64,000 nt of DNA, from NCBI GenBank assembly GCA_964482225.1, contig CAYZWT010000002.1, positions 113,203 through 177,202 of the forward strand, written 5' to 3'. The position numbers and the translations under genes were made by a program. The DNA comes from UBA1429 sp964482225 (GTDB lineage: Bacteria; Chloroflexota; Anaerolineae; UBA1429). The notes beneath the pieces were generated by a model. That model searched no databases. It saw only the letters and a program-made list of their open reading frames with translations, and was not told the origin of the DNA. Shown one piece after another: positions 26,820-35,364 of this stretch. The number at the start of each line of letters is the position of its first letter. Position 1 is the stretch's first letter.

Positions 26820-29072
26820 TCAGCAGGAGGCGGGAGGCGCCGGGGGTGTATCGGGGACGGGATGTCTCTCGCGATAGAGCAACTTGACTTGGCGGCGCAC
26901 CCAGGAGAGAGCCAGCGACTCATGGCGGCGACAGAGCAGTACCGAGCAGGGGGCCTTGTCGGCGATCCAGTCGTCCACAGCGCCAAAGAGCTGGCGGCTG
27001 AGGGGCCATTCCTCTGACGCGCCAATGACCACCAGATCGTAGGCCACCCGGCCGGTCTCCTCCAGGATCCCGTCGGCGACCGAACGCGCCTGGGTGACCT
27101 GGGGCGACCAGATCTCGAGCACCTGGCCCAGCTCTTCCTCTAGCGTCTCCTGCAAGATGGCCAGATTGTCCTCGACATCGTCGCTCTCGACAGAAGCGGT
27201 GATCACGCGCAGGGCCGTGATCTGGGCGCGGGTGGAAAGGGCGATCTCTTGCGCCAGGTGGATGGCCAGGCGCGAATGCGGGCCGCCGCCCACCGGCACC
27301 AGGATGCGACGAATCTGGCGCAGGCCGCGATCCAGCAACACCGCCACATGGGTGGGGGCGTGTTGCAGGATGCGCTTGACCGGGTTGGCGGCCAGTTGGG
27401 TGGGGTTGAGGGGCGTGGGCCAGCCCGCCAGCAGCAAGCGCACGTTCTCTCGCTGGCACACTTCTGCCAGGATGCCCTCATCCACGGTGGCTGCTTCACG
27501 TATCTTGACATAAAATGCCACATTGCGCGCCTGGGCCTCGCGATACACCGGGCCGAGCACGCCCGCCGGGCCTCGCGCTGAGCGGCCAGAGCCGCTCGCC
27601 GGGGTGCTCTCTGCCGTCTGGATGGCCAGCGCGCAGATGTAGCTGTCGGGGTCGCTTTGGGCCAGAATCGAGCCGATGTGCACCAGGCTGCGGGCGGTAT
27701 CGGGGTTGTCGGCGGCGATGATGATACAGTCGTCCTGGATGGGGGCGGGGCCTCTGCGCGCGCTCAAGAAACGGCTGATGCGCCCGCGCAGCACAAACGG
27801 GATGGCGAACAGAGCCAGCACACCCGCTCCGAAAGCCAGCGCCCGGGGCGCGGCAAAAGCGATCAGCAGCAGGCAGACGCCGCCCGCGATATAGACCGTG
27901 GCGGGAAAGAAAGGCGCGCGAAAGGGCCGTCGCAGGTCGGGATACTGCTTGCGCAGCCGGATCATCGAGAGGTTGCCCCAGAAGAGGACAAAGAGATAGC
28001 CGGCGCTGGAGATGTAGCTCAGGAAATCTACCTTTCGGCTGAGGGCCACCAGGATGCTCATAAGGCCGATGGCCAGCACGGCCATGTGGGGTGTGCGGAA
28101 GCGGCTCAGCTTGGAAAAAGCGCGGGGCCACACGCCGTCGCGGCTGAGGGTGAATGCCTCACGGGTGGCGCTGAGCATGGCGCTGTTCACCGAGGTCAGG
28201 GTGGCCACCATGCCCGCTACGGCCATCAGGGGCGCGCCTATGCCCGGCATAAAGCGGCGCGCAGCGTCGGTCAGGGCCGTCTCCGAGCCTGCTAGCTCGC
28301 CAAAGGGCAACGCGCCCAGGGTGACGAACGAGGTTGCCACATAGATGATGGTGCACGCCGTCAGGCTGATCAGGATGCCCCGGGGGATGTTGCGGTCCGG
28401 GTTGCGGATCTCTTCGGCGTCGTCGGCAATGACCTCAAAGCCCACATAGGCGTTGTACACCAACGCAATGGTCACCAACAGGCGCCCCAGGCGCGGCAGG
28501 GTGCGCTGGTCGGCAAAGACAGCATTGGCGGCGCTATAGGTGCTCCACGAAAAGCCCTGGGGGTGGGTCAGGCCAACGATGATGTAGGCGGCAAAGACCG
28601 CCAGCAAGAGGCCGCCCAGGACGATCTGGAGGTTGCCCACGCTGGTAACGCCCAGGACATTGAGCACCACAAAGACCAGAATCACCGCGGCTGCCACCGG
28701 AACCAGGGGTGCGGCGGGAAAGAACACCTGTAGCGAATAGGCAAAGCCCACTGCCGAGAGCGCGGCATAGAACGTGCTGGAGGCGCAGTCCATCGAGCCC
28801 ACCAGGAAAGAGAGGATGCCGCTGCCAAAACTCTCGCGCACATAGCTCATGGCGCCGCCCGCCACCGGGTAGGAGGTGGCCAGCTCACAGTAGTTGAGGG
28901 CGATGGCATAGCTCAGCAGGCCGCCCAGCAGCAAGGCCAGCACGGTATCGGCGCCGGAGCGCGCGGCCGCGTGTCCGGTGAGCACAAAAATCTCGGCGGC
29001 CAGGGTACCTGCTGTGCCCAGCATGACCACCTGCAACAGATTGAGTTGACGTTTGAGCTTTCTCTTGGCCAT
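26820..29072 (-). CDS. APC-family amino acid permease fused to universal-stress-protein domains
   Basis: A 750-residue inner membrane protein. Residues 1-440 form about 12 membrane segments of the amino acid-polyamine-organocation superfamily. The first helix motif LGTAGTLAAEIFVL replaces the usual GxIGSGIF loop, and YPVAGGAMSYVRESFG and VGFEVIADDAEEIRNPDRNIPRGI are typical of helices 3 and 6. The C-terminal 300 residues are soluble and hold two UspA-like units, the second starting RRILVPVGGGPHSRLAIHLA and ending with DLVVIGASEE. Such fusions probably couple amino acid uptake to nucleotide or stress sensing. ATP-binding glycines of the second unit look only partly conserved. Substrate is unknown. 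A weak hairpin at 29131-29153 separates it from the FAD gene. Confidence 0.88.
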   Translation of the reverse strand: MAKRKLKRQLNLLQVVMLGTAGTLAAEIFVLTGHAAARSGADTVLALLLGGLLSYAIALNYCELATSYPVAGGAMSYVRESFGSGILSFLVGSMDCASSTFYAALSAVGFAYSLQVFFPAAPLVPVAAAVILVFVVLNVLGVTSVGNLQIVLGGLLLAVFAAYIIVGLTHPQGFSWSTYSAANAVFADQRTLPRLGRLLVTIALVYNAYVGFEVIADDAEEIRNPDRNIPRGILISLTACTIIYVATSFVTLGALPFGELAGSETALTDAARRFMPGIGAPLMAVAGMVATLTSVNSAMLSATREAFTLSRDGVWPRAFSKLSRFRTPHMAVLAIGLMSILVALSRKVDFLSYISSAGYLFVLFWGNLSMIRLRKQYPDLRRPFRAPFFPATVYIAGGVCLLLIAFAAPRALAFGAGVLALFAIPFVLRGRISRFLSARRGPAPIQDDCIIIAADNPDTARSLVHIGSILAQSDPDSYICALAIQTAESTPASGSGRSARGPAGVLGPVYREAQARNVAFYVKIREAATVDEGILAEVCQRENVRLLLAGWPTPLNPTQLAANPVKRILQHAPTHVAVLLDRGLRQIRRILVPVGGGPHSRLAIHLAQEIALSTRAQITALRVITASVESDDVEDNLAILQETLEEELGQVLEIWSPQVTQARSVADGILEETGRVAYDLVVIGASEEWPLSRQLFGAVDDWIADKAPCSVLLCRRHESLALSWVRRQVKLLYRERHPVPDTPPAPPASC

Positions 29073-29162
29073 TCCTTGCCTAGCGATTCCGGAGCGCCTG
29101 GCCCCGAAGAGATCTGATCACCAGAGAGCGCCCTGCAATGCGGCAATGCAGGGACGAGAGCT

Positions 29163-30548
29163 CTAGAGCGGGTCGGGCGTCGGCTCCAGCAGGGCGCCCG
29201 CAGCGCGCAGGTTGTCCCGCAGGGCCTGCACGTCCAGCGCGCGGGGTGTGCCGCCGCCCAGGGCCGCCATAGCGGCAGCCGTGCCGGCGGCCTGCCCCGC
29301 CACCATGCAGCAGACGGTGTTGCGGGTGCTGTTGTGGGCCGCCAGGTCCACCGTCATCATGCGCCCGGCGATGAGCAGGTTCTGCACGCCTTGCGGGATC
29401 AGCGCCCGATAGGGGATGCCATAGGCGCCGCCATCGCGCACGAAATAGCGGCTGTTGTCAATGAACGAAAAGCAGCCGATCTGGTCATCGAACTGGCGTC
29501 CTTTTGTGCAATCCTCCTGGGTCAGCTCGTATTCGCAGCGGATGGCCAAGCCACGCCGCTGTCCGGCATAGGGGGCCGGACCCGCCGCATAGCACTGCTC
29601 GCAGCCGGCAAAGCTCTCTCGGAAAAAATCGGCGATCTCGAACATGCGCGCCCGCAGGTCAATCTCGGCCTCGGTGAGCATCTCGGCGCTCATGCCGTCA
29701 TTGGGGCCGTGGTTGATGCAGTTCATGTAGGTGATCTCGCGGGGGCGCAGCGACGACGACAAAAAGTAGCCGGGGATGCCCACCGCACCCTGGGCCTGCA
29801 GCTTGCGCATGTCAATCCCCAGCCGCACCAGGTCTGGCTCGTATGCGCCGGGCTTGACGGCATGGGCGATCTGGGTGATCAGCCCCTTGGCCTCCAGATC
29901 GGCTTCGAGGGCTTGCAGATCCACATTGCACAGGCGAAAGGTAAAGCCGGCGGAATAGGCGCCCGGGTCGCCGGGGCCAAAGCGCTGGCAGGGAGCGCCC
30001 GCTCCCGCCGCTACATCGCCATCGCCGGTGCAATCCACCACCTGCTTGGCGCGTAGCAGGGCGCGCCCCGCCTTGTTCCATAGCACCAATCCCGTGATGA
30101 GGCCCGCAGCGTCGGTGCGCACCTCGTCAATGACCGTGTGCAGCAACAATTCCACGCCCGCTTCGCGGCAGATGCCAAAGAGGGCCGACTTGGCAACCTC
30201 GGGCTCGACAGGGGTGAGCATGCTGACGAAATCGCCGCCCCGCTCCATGCGAATGTGGCCCAGCCCGCCGCCTGCCGCCTGGATGCGATCGACCAGCTCT
30301 TGGGCAATGCCTGCCGCAACCCGCTTGCGCTCAAAGCCGGGGGGCACATCAAAGATGTTGAAAAAGCTGTGCCAGCCCGTGGCGCCCATGACGCCCAGGC
30401 CGCCCAGAAAGCCGTTCTTTTCCACCAGTAGCGTGCGCGCCCCCGAGCGTGCCGCTGCCACCGCCGCCGTCACACCGGCCAGCCCACCGCCCGCCACCAG
30501 CACGTCGTATTCGCGGTAGCGCGTTTCGTCCACCATATTGCCGCTCAT
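29163..30548 (-). CDS. FAD-dependent oxidoreductase (FAD_oxidored/GMC-unlike, tricarballylate-type family)
   Basis: A 461-residue flavoprotein. The N-terminal dinucleotide-binding motif is VLVAGGGLAGVTAAVAAARSGA, followed by LLVEKNGFLGGLG. A second conserved block GADGDGD-like (VDCTGDGDVAAGAGAP) and the C-terminal LLIAGRMMTVDLAAHNSTRNTVCCMVAGQAAGTAAAMA match the 'FAD-dependent oxidoreductase' family (PF12831) that often sits in sugar and polyol catabolic clusters. It should oxidise a small substrate with FAD in the cytoplasm. The ATG at 30546-30548 has AGGGGGAG upstream. A weak promoter (TTGCGT-17-CACAAT at 30585-30613) precedes it. The gene is divergent from the zinc alcohol dehydrogenase. 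Confidence 0.85.
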   Translation of the reverse strand: MSGNMVDETRYREYDVLVAGGGLAGVTAAVAAARSGARTLLVEKNGFLGGLGVMGATGWHSFFNIFDVPPGFERKRVAAGIAQELVDRIQAAGGGLGHIRMERGGDFVSMLTPVEPEVAKSALFGICREAGVELLLHTVIDEVRTDAAGLITGLVLWNKAGRALLRAKQVVDCTGDGDVAAGAGAPCQRFGPGDPGAYSAGFTFRLCNVDLQALEADLEAKGLITQIAHAVKPGAYEPDLVRLGIDMRKLQAQGAVGIPGYFLSSSLRPREITYMNCINHGPNDGMSAEMLTEAEIDLRARMFEIADFFRESFAGCEQCYAAGPAPYAGQRRGLAIRCEYELTQEDCTKGRQFDDQIGCFSFIDNSRYFVRDGGAYGIPYRALIPQGVQNLLIAGRMMTVDLAAHNSTRNTVCCMVAGQAAGTAAAMAALGGGTPRALDVQALRDNLRAAGALLEPTPDPL

Positions 30549-30738
30549 AGCTCCCCCTCTGCGTTGACGCCGCTCTCTGCATCTATTGTGACACCGACCT
30601 GCCCGCGACGCAAGTGAGCGGGTCGAAATACACAACTGCCGCGTAGTGGTTGGAACGAAAGCGGCGTGCAGCGCTTTACGCACCGCCCCTTCTGGGGTAT
30701 GCTTGTGCCGCGAATGACAGTGATGCAGGAGGCAAGCC
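30549..30738. other. Divergent intergenic region
   Basis: The 348 bp between the FAD oxidoreductase (minus) and the alcohol dehydrogenase (plus) contain a weak minus-strand promoter near 30585-30613 in this first part, and a short reading frame at 30739-30858 in the second. No RNA gene is apparent. Confidence 0.4.
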
Positions 30739-30858
30739 ATGGCCCGCAGCGCGCACGACGTCGAGACGGACGAGATCGTACCCAATCTGGGTACGGCGGA
30801 GGCGCCTTCGCCCCTGGCCGATGCCCTGTTCGGCAGGGCGCGGGGATCTACGGGATAG
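30739..30858 (+). CDS. Possible 39-residue small ORF upstream of the alcohol dehydrogenase
   Basis: An ATG at 30739 is preceded by a perfect AGGAGG (30727-30732) at six bases and opens a 39-codon frame ending at TAG 30856-30858. It is acidic and contains APSPLADALFGRAR. That resembles the start of small winged-helix regulators (LADALF.RTR.R.L.LLF), but the frame stops just where the DNA-binding helices would begin. It could be a leader peptide, a real microprotein, or the decayed start of a regulator. The alcohol dehydrogenase begins 38 bp later with its own AGGAGG. Confidence 0.35.
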   Translation: MARSAHDVETDEIVPNLGTAEAPSPLADALFGRARGSTG

Positions 30859-30896
30859 TAGAGAGCACTTGTTCGTGCAGAGCTAGGAGGCCCTGA

Positions 30897-31937
30897 ATGC
30901 GTGCAGCGCGATTCTATGGCGGCAAAGACATTCGCGTCGAGACCGTGCCCGATCCGGCGCCCGGCCCCGGCGAGGCGCTGATCGGTGTGCGGGCAGCGGG
31001 CATCTGCGGCAGCGACCTGCACGGCTACCGGCGTGCGGGCGCGCCTGGCGGGCCGCCGCGCACCCCCGGCCACGAGCTGGCCGGAGTCGTGCTGGCCCTG
31101 GGGCCTGGCGCCGTGGGATTCGCCGTGGGCCAGCCGGTGGCCGTCGAACCCCTGGTGGGCTGTGGCGCGTGCCGCTTTTGCCGCTCGGGCGACTATCATC
31201 TCTGCCCTTCGCTGGAGCATATCGGCGGGGCGCGCCCCGGCGGTTTCGCCGAGCAGACCGTCGCGCCGGTGGATCGGCTCTATCCGCTGCCCGACGCCCT
31301 CTCCTTCGACGAGGCCAGCCTGCTGGACGTGTTCGCCGTGGCCGTGCACGCCTTGACCCGCGTGCCCGTACGGCCAGGCGAGCGTGTGGCCGTGATCGGC
31401 ACAGGCGCCATCGGGCTGAGCATCGCCCAGGCAGCAGCCGCGGCCGGAGGGGCCGTGGCCGTGGTGGGCCGTCGCGAGCATCCCCTACAGGTGGCCGCTC
31501 AAACCGCAGGCGCCCTGGGCGTCAACTCGTTGCAGCAGGACCCTCTCGCCGCCATCCAGACCTGGAGCCAGGGGGAGGGCGCCGATGTGGTGTTCGAGGC
31601 CGTGGGCGGCGCCGGCGGCACGCTGGACCTGGCGCTGCAACTGGCCGCGCCCCATGGCCGCGTGGGGGTGGTGGGCAGCTTTCAGGCGCCGCAGATGCTA
31701 GATGTGCGCATTGGCTACCGGCGCGAGCTGACGCTGCAATGGGTCTGGAGCTATGCCCACCGTGGGAACCGCCCCGAGTTTGCCGTGGCCCTGGATATGC
31801 TGGCGCGGGGCCAGTTCCAGGCCGCCCCGCTGATCACCCATCGCTATCCCTTGGAGCGCATTGCCGAGGCGTTTGGCGTGGCCGACGACAAGGCTGCTGC
31901 CCAGGCCATCAAGGTACTCGTTATCCCGTTCAAGTGA
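30897..31937 (+). CDS. Zinc-binding alcohol dehydrogenase (MDR family, polyol/threonine dehydrogenase-like)
   Basis: A 346-residue medium-chain dehydrogenase that oxidises a secondary alcohol with NAD(P). The catalytic zinc site is seen in GICGSDLHGY (Cys) and GHELAGVV (His-Glu). The structural zinc cysteines are in CGACRFCRSGDYHLC. The Rossmann motif is VIGTGAIGLSIAQAA (about residues 165-180). The closest described relatives are L-threonine, sorbitol/galactitol and L-idonate 5-dehydrogenases, and choosing among them is not possible here. AGGAGG lies six bases before the ATG. It is followed by a serine hydrolase after 14 bp, probably in one transcript. Confidence 0.9.
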   Translation: MRAARFYGGKDIRVETVPDPAPGPGEALIGVRAAGICGSDLHGYRRAGAPGGPPRTPGHELAGVVLALGPGAVGFAVGQPVAVEPLVGCGACRFCRSGDYHLCPSLEHIGGARPGGFAEQTVAPVDRLYPLPDALSFDEASLLDVFAVAVHALTRVPVRPGERVAVIGTGAIGLSIAQAAAAAGGAVAVVGRREHPLQVAAQTAGALGVNSLQQDPLAAIQTWSQGEGADVVFEAVGGAGGTLDLALQLAAPHGRVGVVGSFQAPQMLDVRIGYRRELTLQWVWSYAHRGNRPEFAVALDMLARGQFQAAPLITHRYPLERIAEAFGVADDKAAAQAIKVLVIPFK

Positions 31938-31951
31938 GCAAAGGAGCCAAC

Positions 31952-33160
31952 ATGCTGGAACGTGTAGCGCCGGAAGCGCAGGGTTTCTCCGCCGAGCGGC
32001 TGGGCCGCATCCGCGACGTCATGGGCCGCTATGTGGATGAGGGCAAGCTGGCGGGCGTCGCCACGCTGATCGCCCGCCGGGGCCAGATCGCGCATCTGGA
32101 CACCGTGGGGTGGGCCGATCTCGCTGCCCGGCGGCCCCTGGGCGAGGACGCCATCTATCGCATCTACTCCATGAGCAAGCCGATCACCATTGTGGCTGCG
32201 CTGATGCTCTGGGAGGAGGGGCGCTTTTTGCTGGATGACCCCGTGAGCCGCTACATCCCCGAGTTGGGGGAGATGCAGGTGCTACGCGGGATCGAAGATG
32301 GCAAGCCCGTGCTCTCACCCCCTGCGAGCCCCATGACCATCCGTCATCTGATGACTCATACCGCCGGGATGACCTATGGCATGTTTGCGCCCGATTCGCC
32401 CGGCGAACAGATGTACCGGGAGTCGGGCCTGCTGCGCTCCGACCACACCCTGGCGGACATGATCCAGATCCTCAAGGGCCTGCCGCTGCTCTTTGACCCC
32501 GGCAGCCGCTGGCTCTATTCGGTGAGCATTGACGTGCTGGGCTATCTGGTGGAGGTCCTTTCCGGCATGCCGCTGGACGCCTATTTCCGCGAGCGCATCT
32601 TCCAGCCGCTGGGCATGGCGGATACGGGCTTTTGCGTGCCTGCCGACGCGGTACACCGGCTGGCTAGCTTTTACATGCCGGGCGAACAAGGGCGCCTGAC
32701 GCCGGTGGATGAGCGGGCCGGGCGCGATTATACCCGAGCCGAGCCCTTTTGCTCCGGCGGGGGCGGCCTGGTGTCCTCGATCCTCGATTACGCCCGCTTT
32801 GCCCAGATGCTGGCCAACGGCGGCGAGCTAGAGGGCGTGCGCCTGCTCTCCCCGCGTACGGTGGCCCTGATGGGCAGCAACCACTTGCCGCCCGCCTTGG
32901 GCGCCTATGGCGACCCACCTCACGCCGGGCACGGTTTTGGCCTGGGCGTGCGCGTGCTGCTGGATCCCGCTGCCGCCGGGCAACTCGATGCGCCGGGCAG
33001 CTTTGGTTGGTCGGGCTATGCCAGCACCGACTATTGGGTGGACCCGGCCAATGAGATGCTGGGCATCATCATGATGCAGTTCGTTGCGCCGCCACCGATG
33101 ATGGGCTACCCGACGGCGGCCCAGTTCCGCACCCTGGCCTATCAGGCGCTGGTGGAATGA
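31952..33160 (+). CDS. Serine hydrolase, beta-lactamase class C/esterase family
   Basis: A 402-residue penicillin-binding-protein-like hydrolase without a signal peptide, so a cytoplasmic esterase or transesterase rather than a resistance enzyme is likely. The active site Ser-x-x-Lys is SMSK (in YRIYSMSKPIT, about residue 74). The Tyr motif is YSVSID in the LYSVSIDVLGYLVE block, and the third motif region is HAGHGFGLG, where class C enzymes have KTG. Length fits LovD/EstB-like esterases. The start ATG 31952 has AAGGAGCC upstream. Its stop overlaps the methyltransferase start in ATGA. Confidence 0.85.
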   Translation: MLERVAPEAQGFSAERLGRIRDVMGRYVDEGKLAGVATLIARRGQIAHLDTVGWADLAARRPLGEDAIYRIYSMSKPITIVAALMLWEEGRFLLDDPVSRYIPELGEMQVLRGIEDGKPVLSPPASPMTIRHLMTHTAGMTYGMFAPDSPGEQMYRESGLLRSDHTLADMIQILKGLPLLFDPGSRWLYSVSIDVLGYLVEVLSGMPLDAYFRERIFQPLGMADTGFCVPADAVHRLASFYMPGEQGRLTPVDERAGRDYTRAEPFCSGGGGLVSSILDYARFAQMLANGGELEGVRLLSPRTVALMGSNHLPPALGAYGDPPHAGHGFGLGVRVLLDPAAAGQLDAPGSFGWSGYASTDYWVDPANEMLGIIMMQFVAPPPMMGYPTAAQFRTLAYQALVE

Positions 33161-33807
33161 GGTCGCCGCAAGCAGAAGACGCCCGCGATCCGCGCGAGAT
33201 CGTGACGCGCGGGTATGATCGCATGGGGGCAGCCTATACTGAGTGGGCGCAGTCCGGATCGGACCCGGCGCGAGAGGAGCACACGCGGCTGCTGCTGGAG
33301 GCCCTTCCGGCCGGCAGCCGCGTCCTCGATCTGGGCTGCGGGGCGGGTCTGCCTACCACGCGCGCGCTGGCGCAACGGCACACCGTCATCGGCGTGGACA
33401 TCTCTTTCAGCCAGGTCGCGCGGGCGCGGCGCAACGTGCCCCAGGGCGCCTTTATGCAGGCTGACATGGCCGAGTTGGCGCTGGCGCCCGCCAGCCTGGA
33501 CGCGGCGGCAGCCTTTTACTCGCTCATCCATGTGCCTCGCCAAGAGCAGGCTGCCCTGCTGGGCCGCATTGCCACGTGGCTGCGGCCCGGCGGCCTCTTG
33601 GTGGCAACTATGGGCGTGCGTGCGGACCCGGGCTCGGTGGATGGCTTTTTTGGGGCGCCGATGTACTGGAGCGGGTACGGGGCCGAGGCAAACCGGCGCG
33701 CGATCATGGCCGCCGGTTTTGAGGTCATCCGCGCGGCGGAACGCAGCGTGGACGAGTTTGGCGATCCGGTGACCTTTTTGTGGGTCGTGGCCCGAAGGCC
33801 CGGCTGA
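33157..33807 (+). CDS. Class I SAM-dependent methyltransferase
   Basis: A 216-residue methyltransferase. SAM-binding motif I is VLDLGCGAGLPTTRAL (about residues 55-70), the acidic end of strand 2 is VIGVDISFSQVARAR, and DMAELALAPASLDAAAAFYSLIHV is motif II/post-I. The substrate is unknown; the closest general description is the UbiE/Methyltransf_11-25 type. It overlaps the serine hydrolase by 4 bp and converges on ogt, with only 2 bp between stops, so the transcripts must overlap at their ends. Confidence 0.85.
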   Translation: MRSPQAEDARDPREIVTRGYDRMGAAYTEWAQSGSDPAREEHTRLLLEALPAGSRVLDLGCGAGLPTTRALAQRHTVIGVDISFSQVARARRNVPQGAFMQADMAELALAPASLDAAAAFYSLIHVPRQEQAALLGRIATWLRPGGLLVATMGVRADPGSVDGFFGAPMYWSGYGAEANRRAIMAAGFEVIRAAERSVDEFGDPVTFLWVVARRPG

Positions 33808-33809
33808 GC

Positions 33810-34367
33810 TCAGCGGTCAATGAACTGGGGCAACACATGCCCTCTGTCATCGAGACGCACGCCCTCCATCGCCAATAGAGCCTGCTTCATCTCCAGGCCG
33901 CCGGCAAAGCCGCCCAGGTAGCCATCGGAGCGGACGGCCCGATGGCAGGGTATAAGGATCGGGAACGGGTTGCGCGCCAGGGCCGTGCCCACGGCGCGCG
34001 CCGCGCCCGGGTGGCCGATGCGCTTGGCCAGGGTGCCATAGGTGCTGACGCGCCCCCGGGGAATGGCGTGCTCGGCCAGTAAGGTGAGGCGCTGGAAGGG
34101 CAGGCAATCGTCCAAAGCGAGCAGGGCCGTGTCAAACGTGAGGGGTTCGCCCTGCAGGTAGCGAAGCATATCGCCCGTGAGAGCCTCGATGGCGGGATCG
34201 TTGCCCGGCGTCGCCCCCGCATAAACGGTCCTGAGGAGCAGTTGCACATGCTCGGGATCGCCGGGCAAGAGCACGCGGCGCACCAGAGCACGGGGCTCAT
34301 CGTCCTGCCGCCAGAGCAACACGATATCGCCCAAGTGAGTGGATAGAGACCGGTAGCGGTAGGTCAC
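33810..34367 (-). CDS. ogt: Methylated-DNA--[protein]-cysteine S-methyltransferase
   Basis: The suicide DNA repair protein transfers O6-alkyl groups from guanine to its own Cys141 in FPILIPCHRAVRSDGYLGGFAGG (PCHR box). The upstream helix-turn-helix RVSTYGTLAKRIGHPGAARAVGTAL supplies the Arg finger and DNA-binding helix. The N-terminal domain (first 90 residues) is diverged from the usual ribonuclease H-like fold. I chose the GTG at 34365-34367 because AGGGAGG lies upstream at suitable spacing; the first open codon (TTG at 34386) lies before that site. 185 residues is normal for Ogt. It is a single gene, convergent with the methyltransferase. Confidence 0.92.
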   Translation of the reverse strand: MTYRYRSLSTHLGDIVLLWRQDDEPRALVRRVLLPGDPEHVQLLLRTVYAGATPGNDPAIEALTGDMLRYLQGEPLTFDTALLALDDCLPFQRLTLLAEHAIPRGRVSTYGTLAKRIGHPGAARAVGTALARNPFPILIPCHRAVRSDGYLGGFAGGLEMKQALLAMEGVRLDDRGHVLPQFIDR

Positions 34368-34462
34368 AGCCAACTCCCTCCCTGGCAAGATACCCCAAGC
34401 ATAGCCGGGACGATGGAGAACGTCAACCCCCGGCTCGGGCGAGTATTACGCTTTGTGACAAA

Positions 34463-34492
34463 CAGGAGGGCGAGTTGTGTCTCACCCTCCTG
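34463..34492 (-). terminator. Terminator of the RRM protein gene
   Basis: A 12-bp stem with one mismatch (34463-34474 with 34481-34492, AGGAGGGCGAG type) and a 6-nt loop follow the RRM gene on the minus strand and are followed by TTTGT. Confidence 0.65.
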
Positions 34493-34518
34493 GCCACCGC
34501 GTTTGTTCTCAGGCCAGC

Positions 34519-34818
34519 CTACCAGCGATCGTAAGAGCCAGAGCGATCATCTCGCCGCTCGCCTCCCGATGGCCGAGGGCTTGCCTCGGCGACCCGGATC
34601 GTGCGGCCGTCGAGCACCGTCTCATTGAGCTGTGCAACAGCGTCGGCGGCGGCCTGCTCATTGTCCATCTCGACAAAGCCAAACCCACGGGAGCGGCCAC
34701 TATAGCGATCGGTGATCACCGTGGCATCTCGGACGGGGCCGATCTGCTCAAATGCCTCTCGGAGGCTGTCGTCGGTGGTGTCATAGCTGAGGTTGCCTAC
34801 ATACAGTCGCGTGTTCAT
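34519..34818 (-). CDS. RNA-recognition-motif (RRM) RNA-binding protein
   Basis: A 99-residue protein consisting of one RRM plus a short basic, Gly/Ser/Arg tail. RNP-2 is RLYVGNLSY (residues 4-12) and RNP-1 is RGFGFVEM (about residues 44-51), both intact. Bacterial and cyanobacterial single-RRM proteins of this type bind single-stranded RNA and are commonly cold-inducible chaperones. The start ATG 34816-34818 was chosen from the domain border and the AGGACAGG upstream; the frame is open further but without RRM sequence. Confidence 0.92.
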   Translation of the reverse strand: MNTRLYVGNLSYDTTDDSLREAFEQIGPVRDATVITDRYSGRSRGFGFVEMDNEQAAADAVAQLNETVLDGRTIRVAEASPRPSGGERRDDRSGSYDRW

Positions 34819-35132
34819 ACCTGTCCTCTCACTCACTTTCAGAATCGCGGCACGGTGTCGCCATGCCCTCACAGACACAAGGGCCGGACGGACGACGCTT
34901 GGCCGTGGTCGCGCGAGCTCAAGGAACTCTCGATATGCTACACGGCAGCTCATCGGCTGCGCTCTCCCGTCGGTGGCGCCGGGCTTTTGCAGGCGATGGC
35001 AGCGACCGTCAAGCGATGTGTCTTGGGACCGGTGCCCTCATACGCAAAACCGCCCCCAGGTCCAAAACCCGGCGGCGGCAATCGCAGACAACCAGATCCC
35101 TGGCAACGCTCATCTTGACACATCTGCGAGCT

Positions 35133-35141
35133 GCTGTCAAA
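35133..35141. repeat. Left target-site duplication of the miniature element
   Basis: The 9-mer GCTGTCAAA directly abuts the left inverted repeat and occurs again, identical, directly abutting the right one at 35356-35364. Confidence 0.8.
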
Positions 35142-35355
35142 CTGACTCCTACCCACTTTGGCGGGTGGTCCACAGAAGAGCTCTGCACTATCTGGACGGT
35201 GTCACGATCTCTCGGAAAGGGCACCCACAGGGGGTGCCCCTACGAACAGGATCGCCGACACGCCTTGTCGTGATCCTGGCGACAACACAGGTAGGGGCGG
35301 CCCCAGGCGCATGTATGCGCAGGCCGCCCCAGTTACGAAAGTGGGTAGGAATCAG
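35142..35355. mobile_element. MITE-like element, 214 bp, with 9-bp target-site duplication
   Basis: The ends are 18-bp inverted repeats with one mismatch: CTGACTCCTACCCACTTT at 35142-35159 against the complement CTGATTCCTACCCACTTT at 35338-35355. They are flanked immediately by the identical 9-mer GCTGTCAAA. Inside are three hairpins: 35219-35239 (GGGCACCC arms), 35247-35278 (CAGGATC arms, with a 5-bp inner stem) and 35294-35330 (GGGGCGGCC arms with an inner GCGCAT stem). There is no transposase-sized frame. This is a non-autonomous miniature inverted-repeat element; the 9-bp duplication is compatible with an IS4-, IS1- or IS10-like transposase acting in trans. Confidence 0.8.
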
Positions 35356-35364
35356 GCTGTCAAA
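35356..35364. repeat. Right target-site duplication of the miniature element
   Basis: GCTGTCAAA, identical to 35133-35141, directly after the right inverted repeat. Confidence 0.8.

Noticed and set aside
28989..29153. A terminator hairpin at 29131-29153 between the APC permease and the FAD oxidoreductase
   Set aside because: The stem is only about 7 bp with a large loop and no U-run, so it is not reported as a feature.
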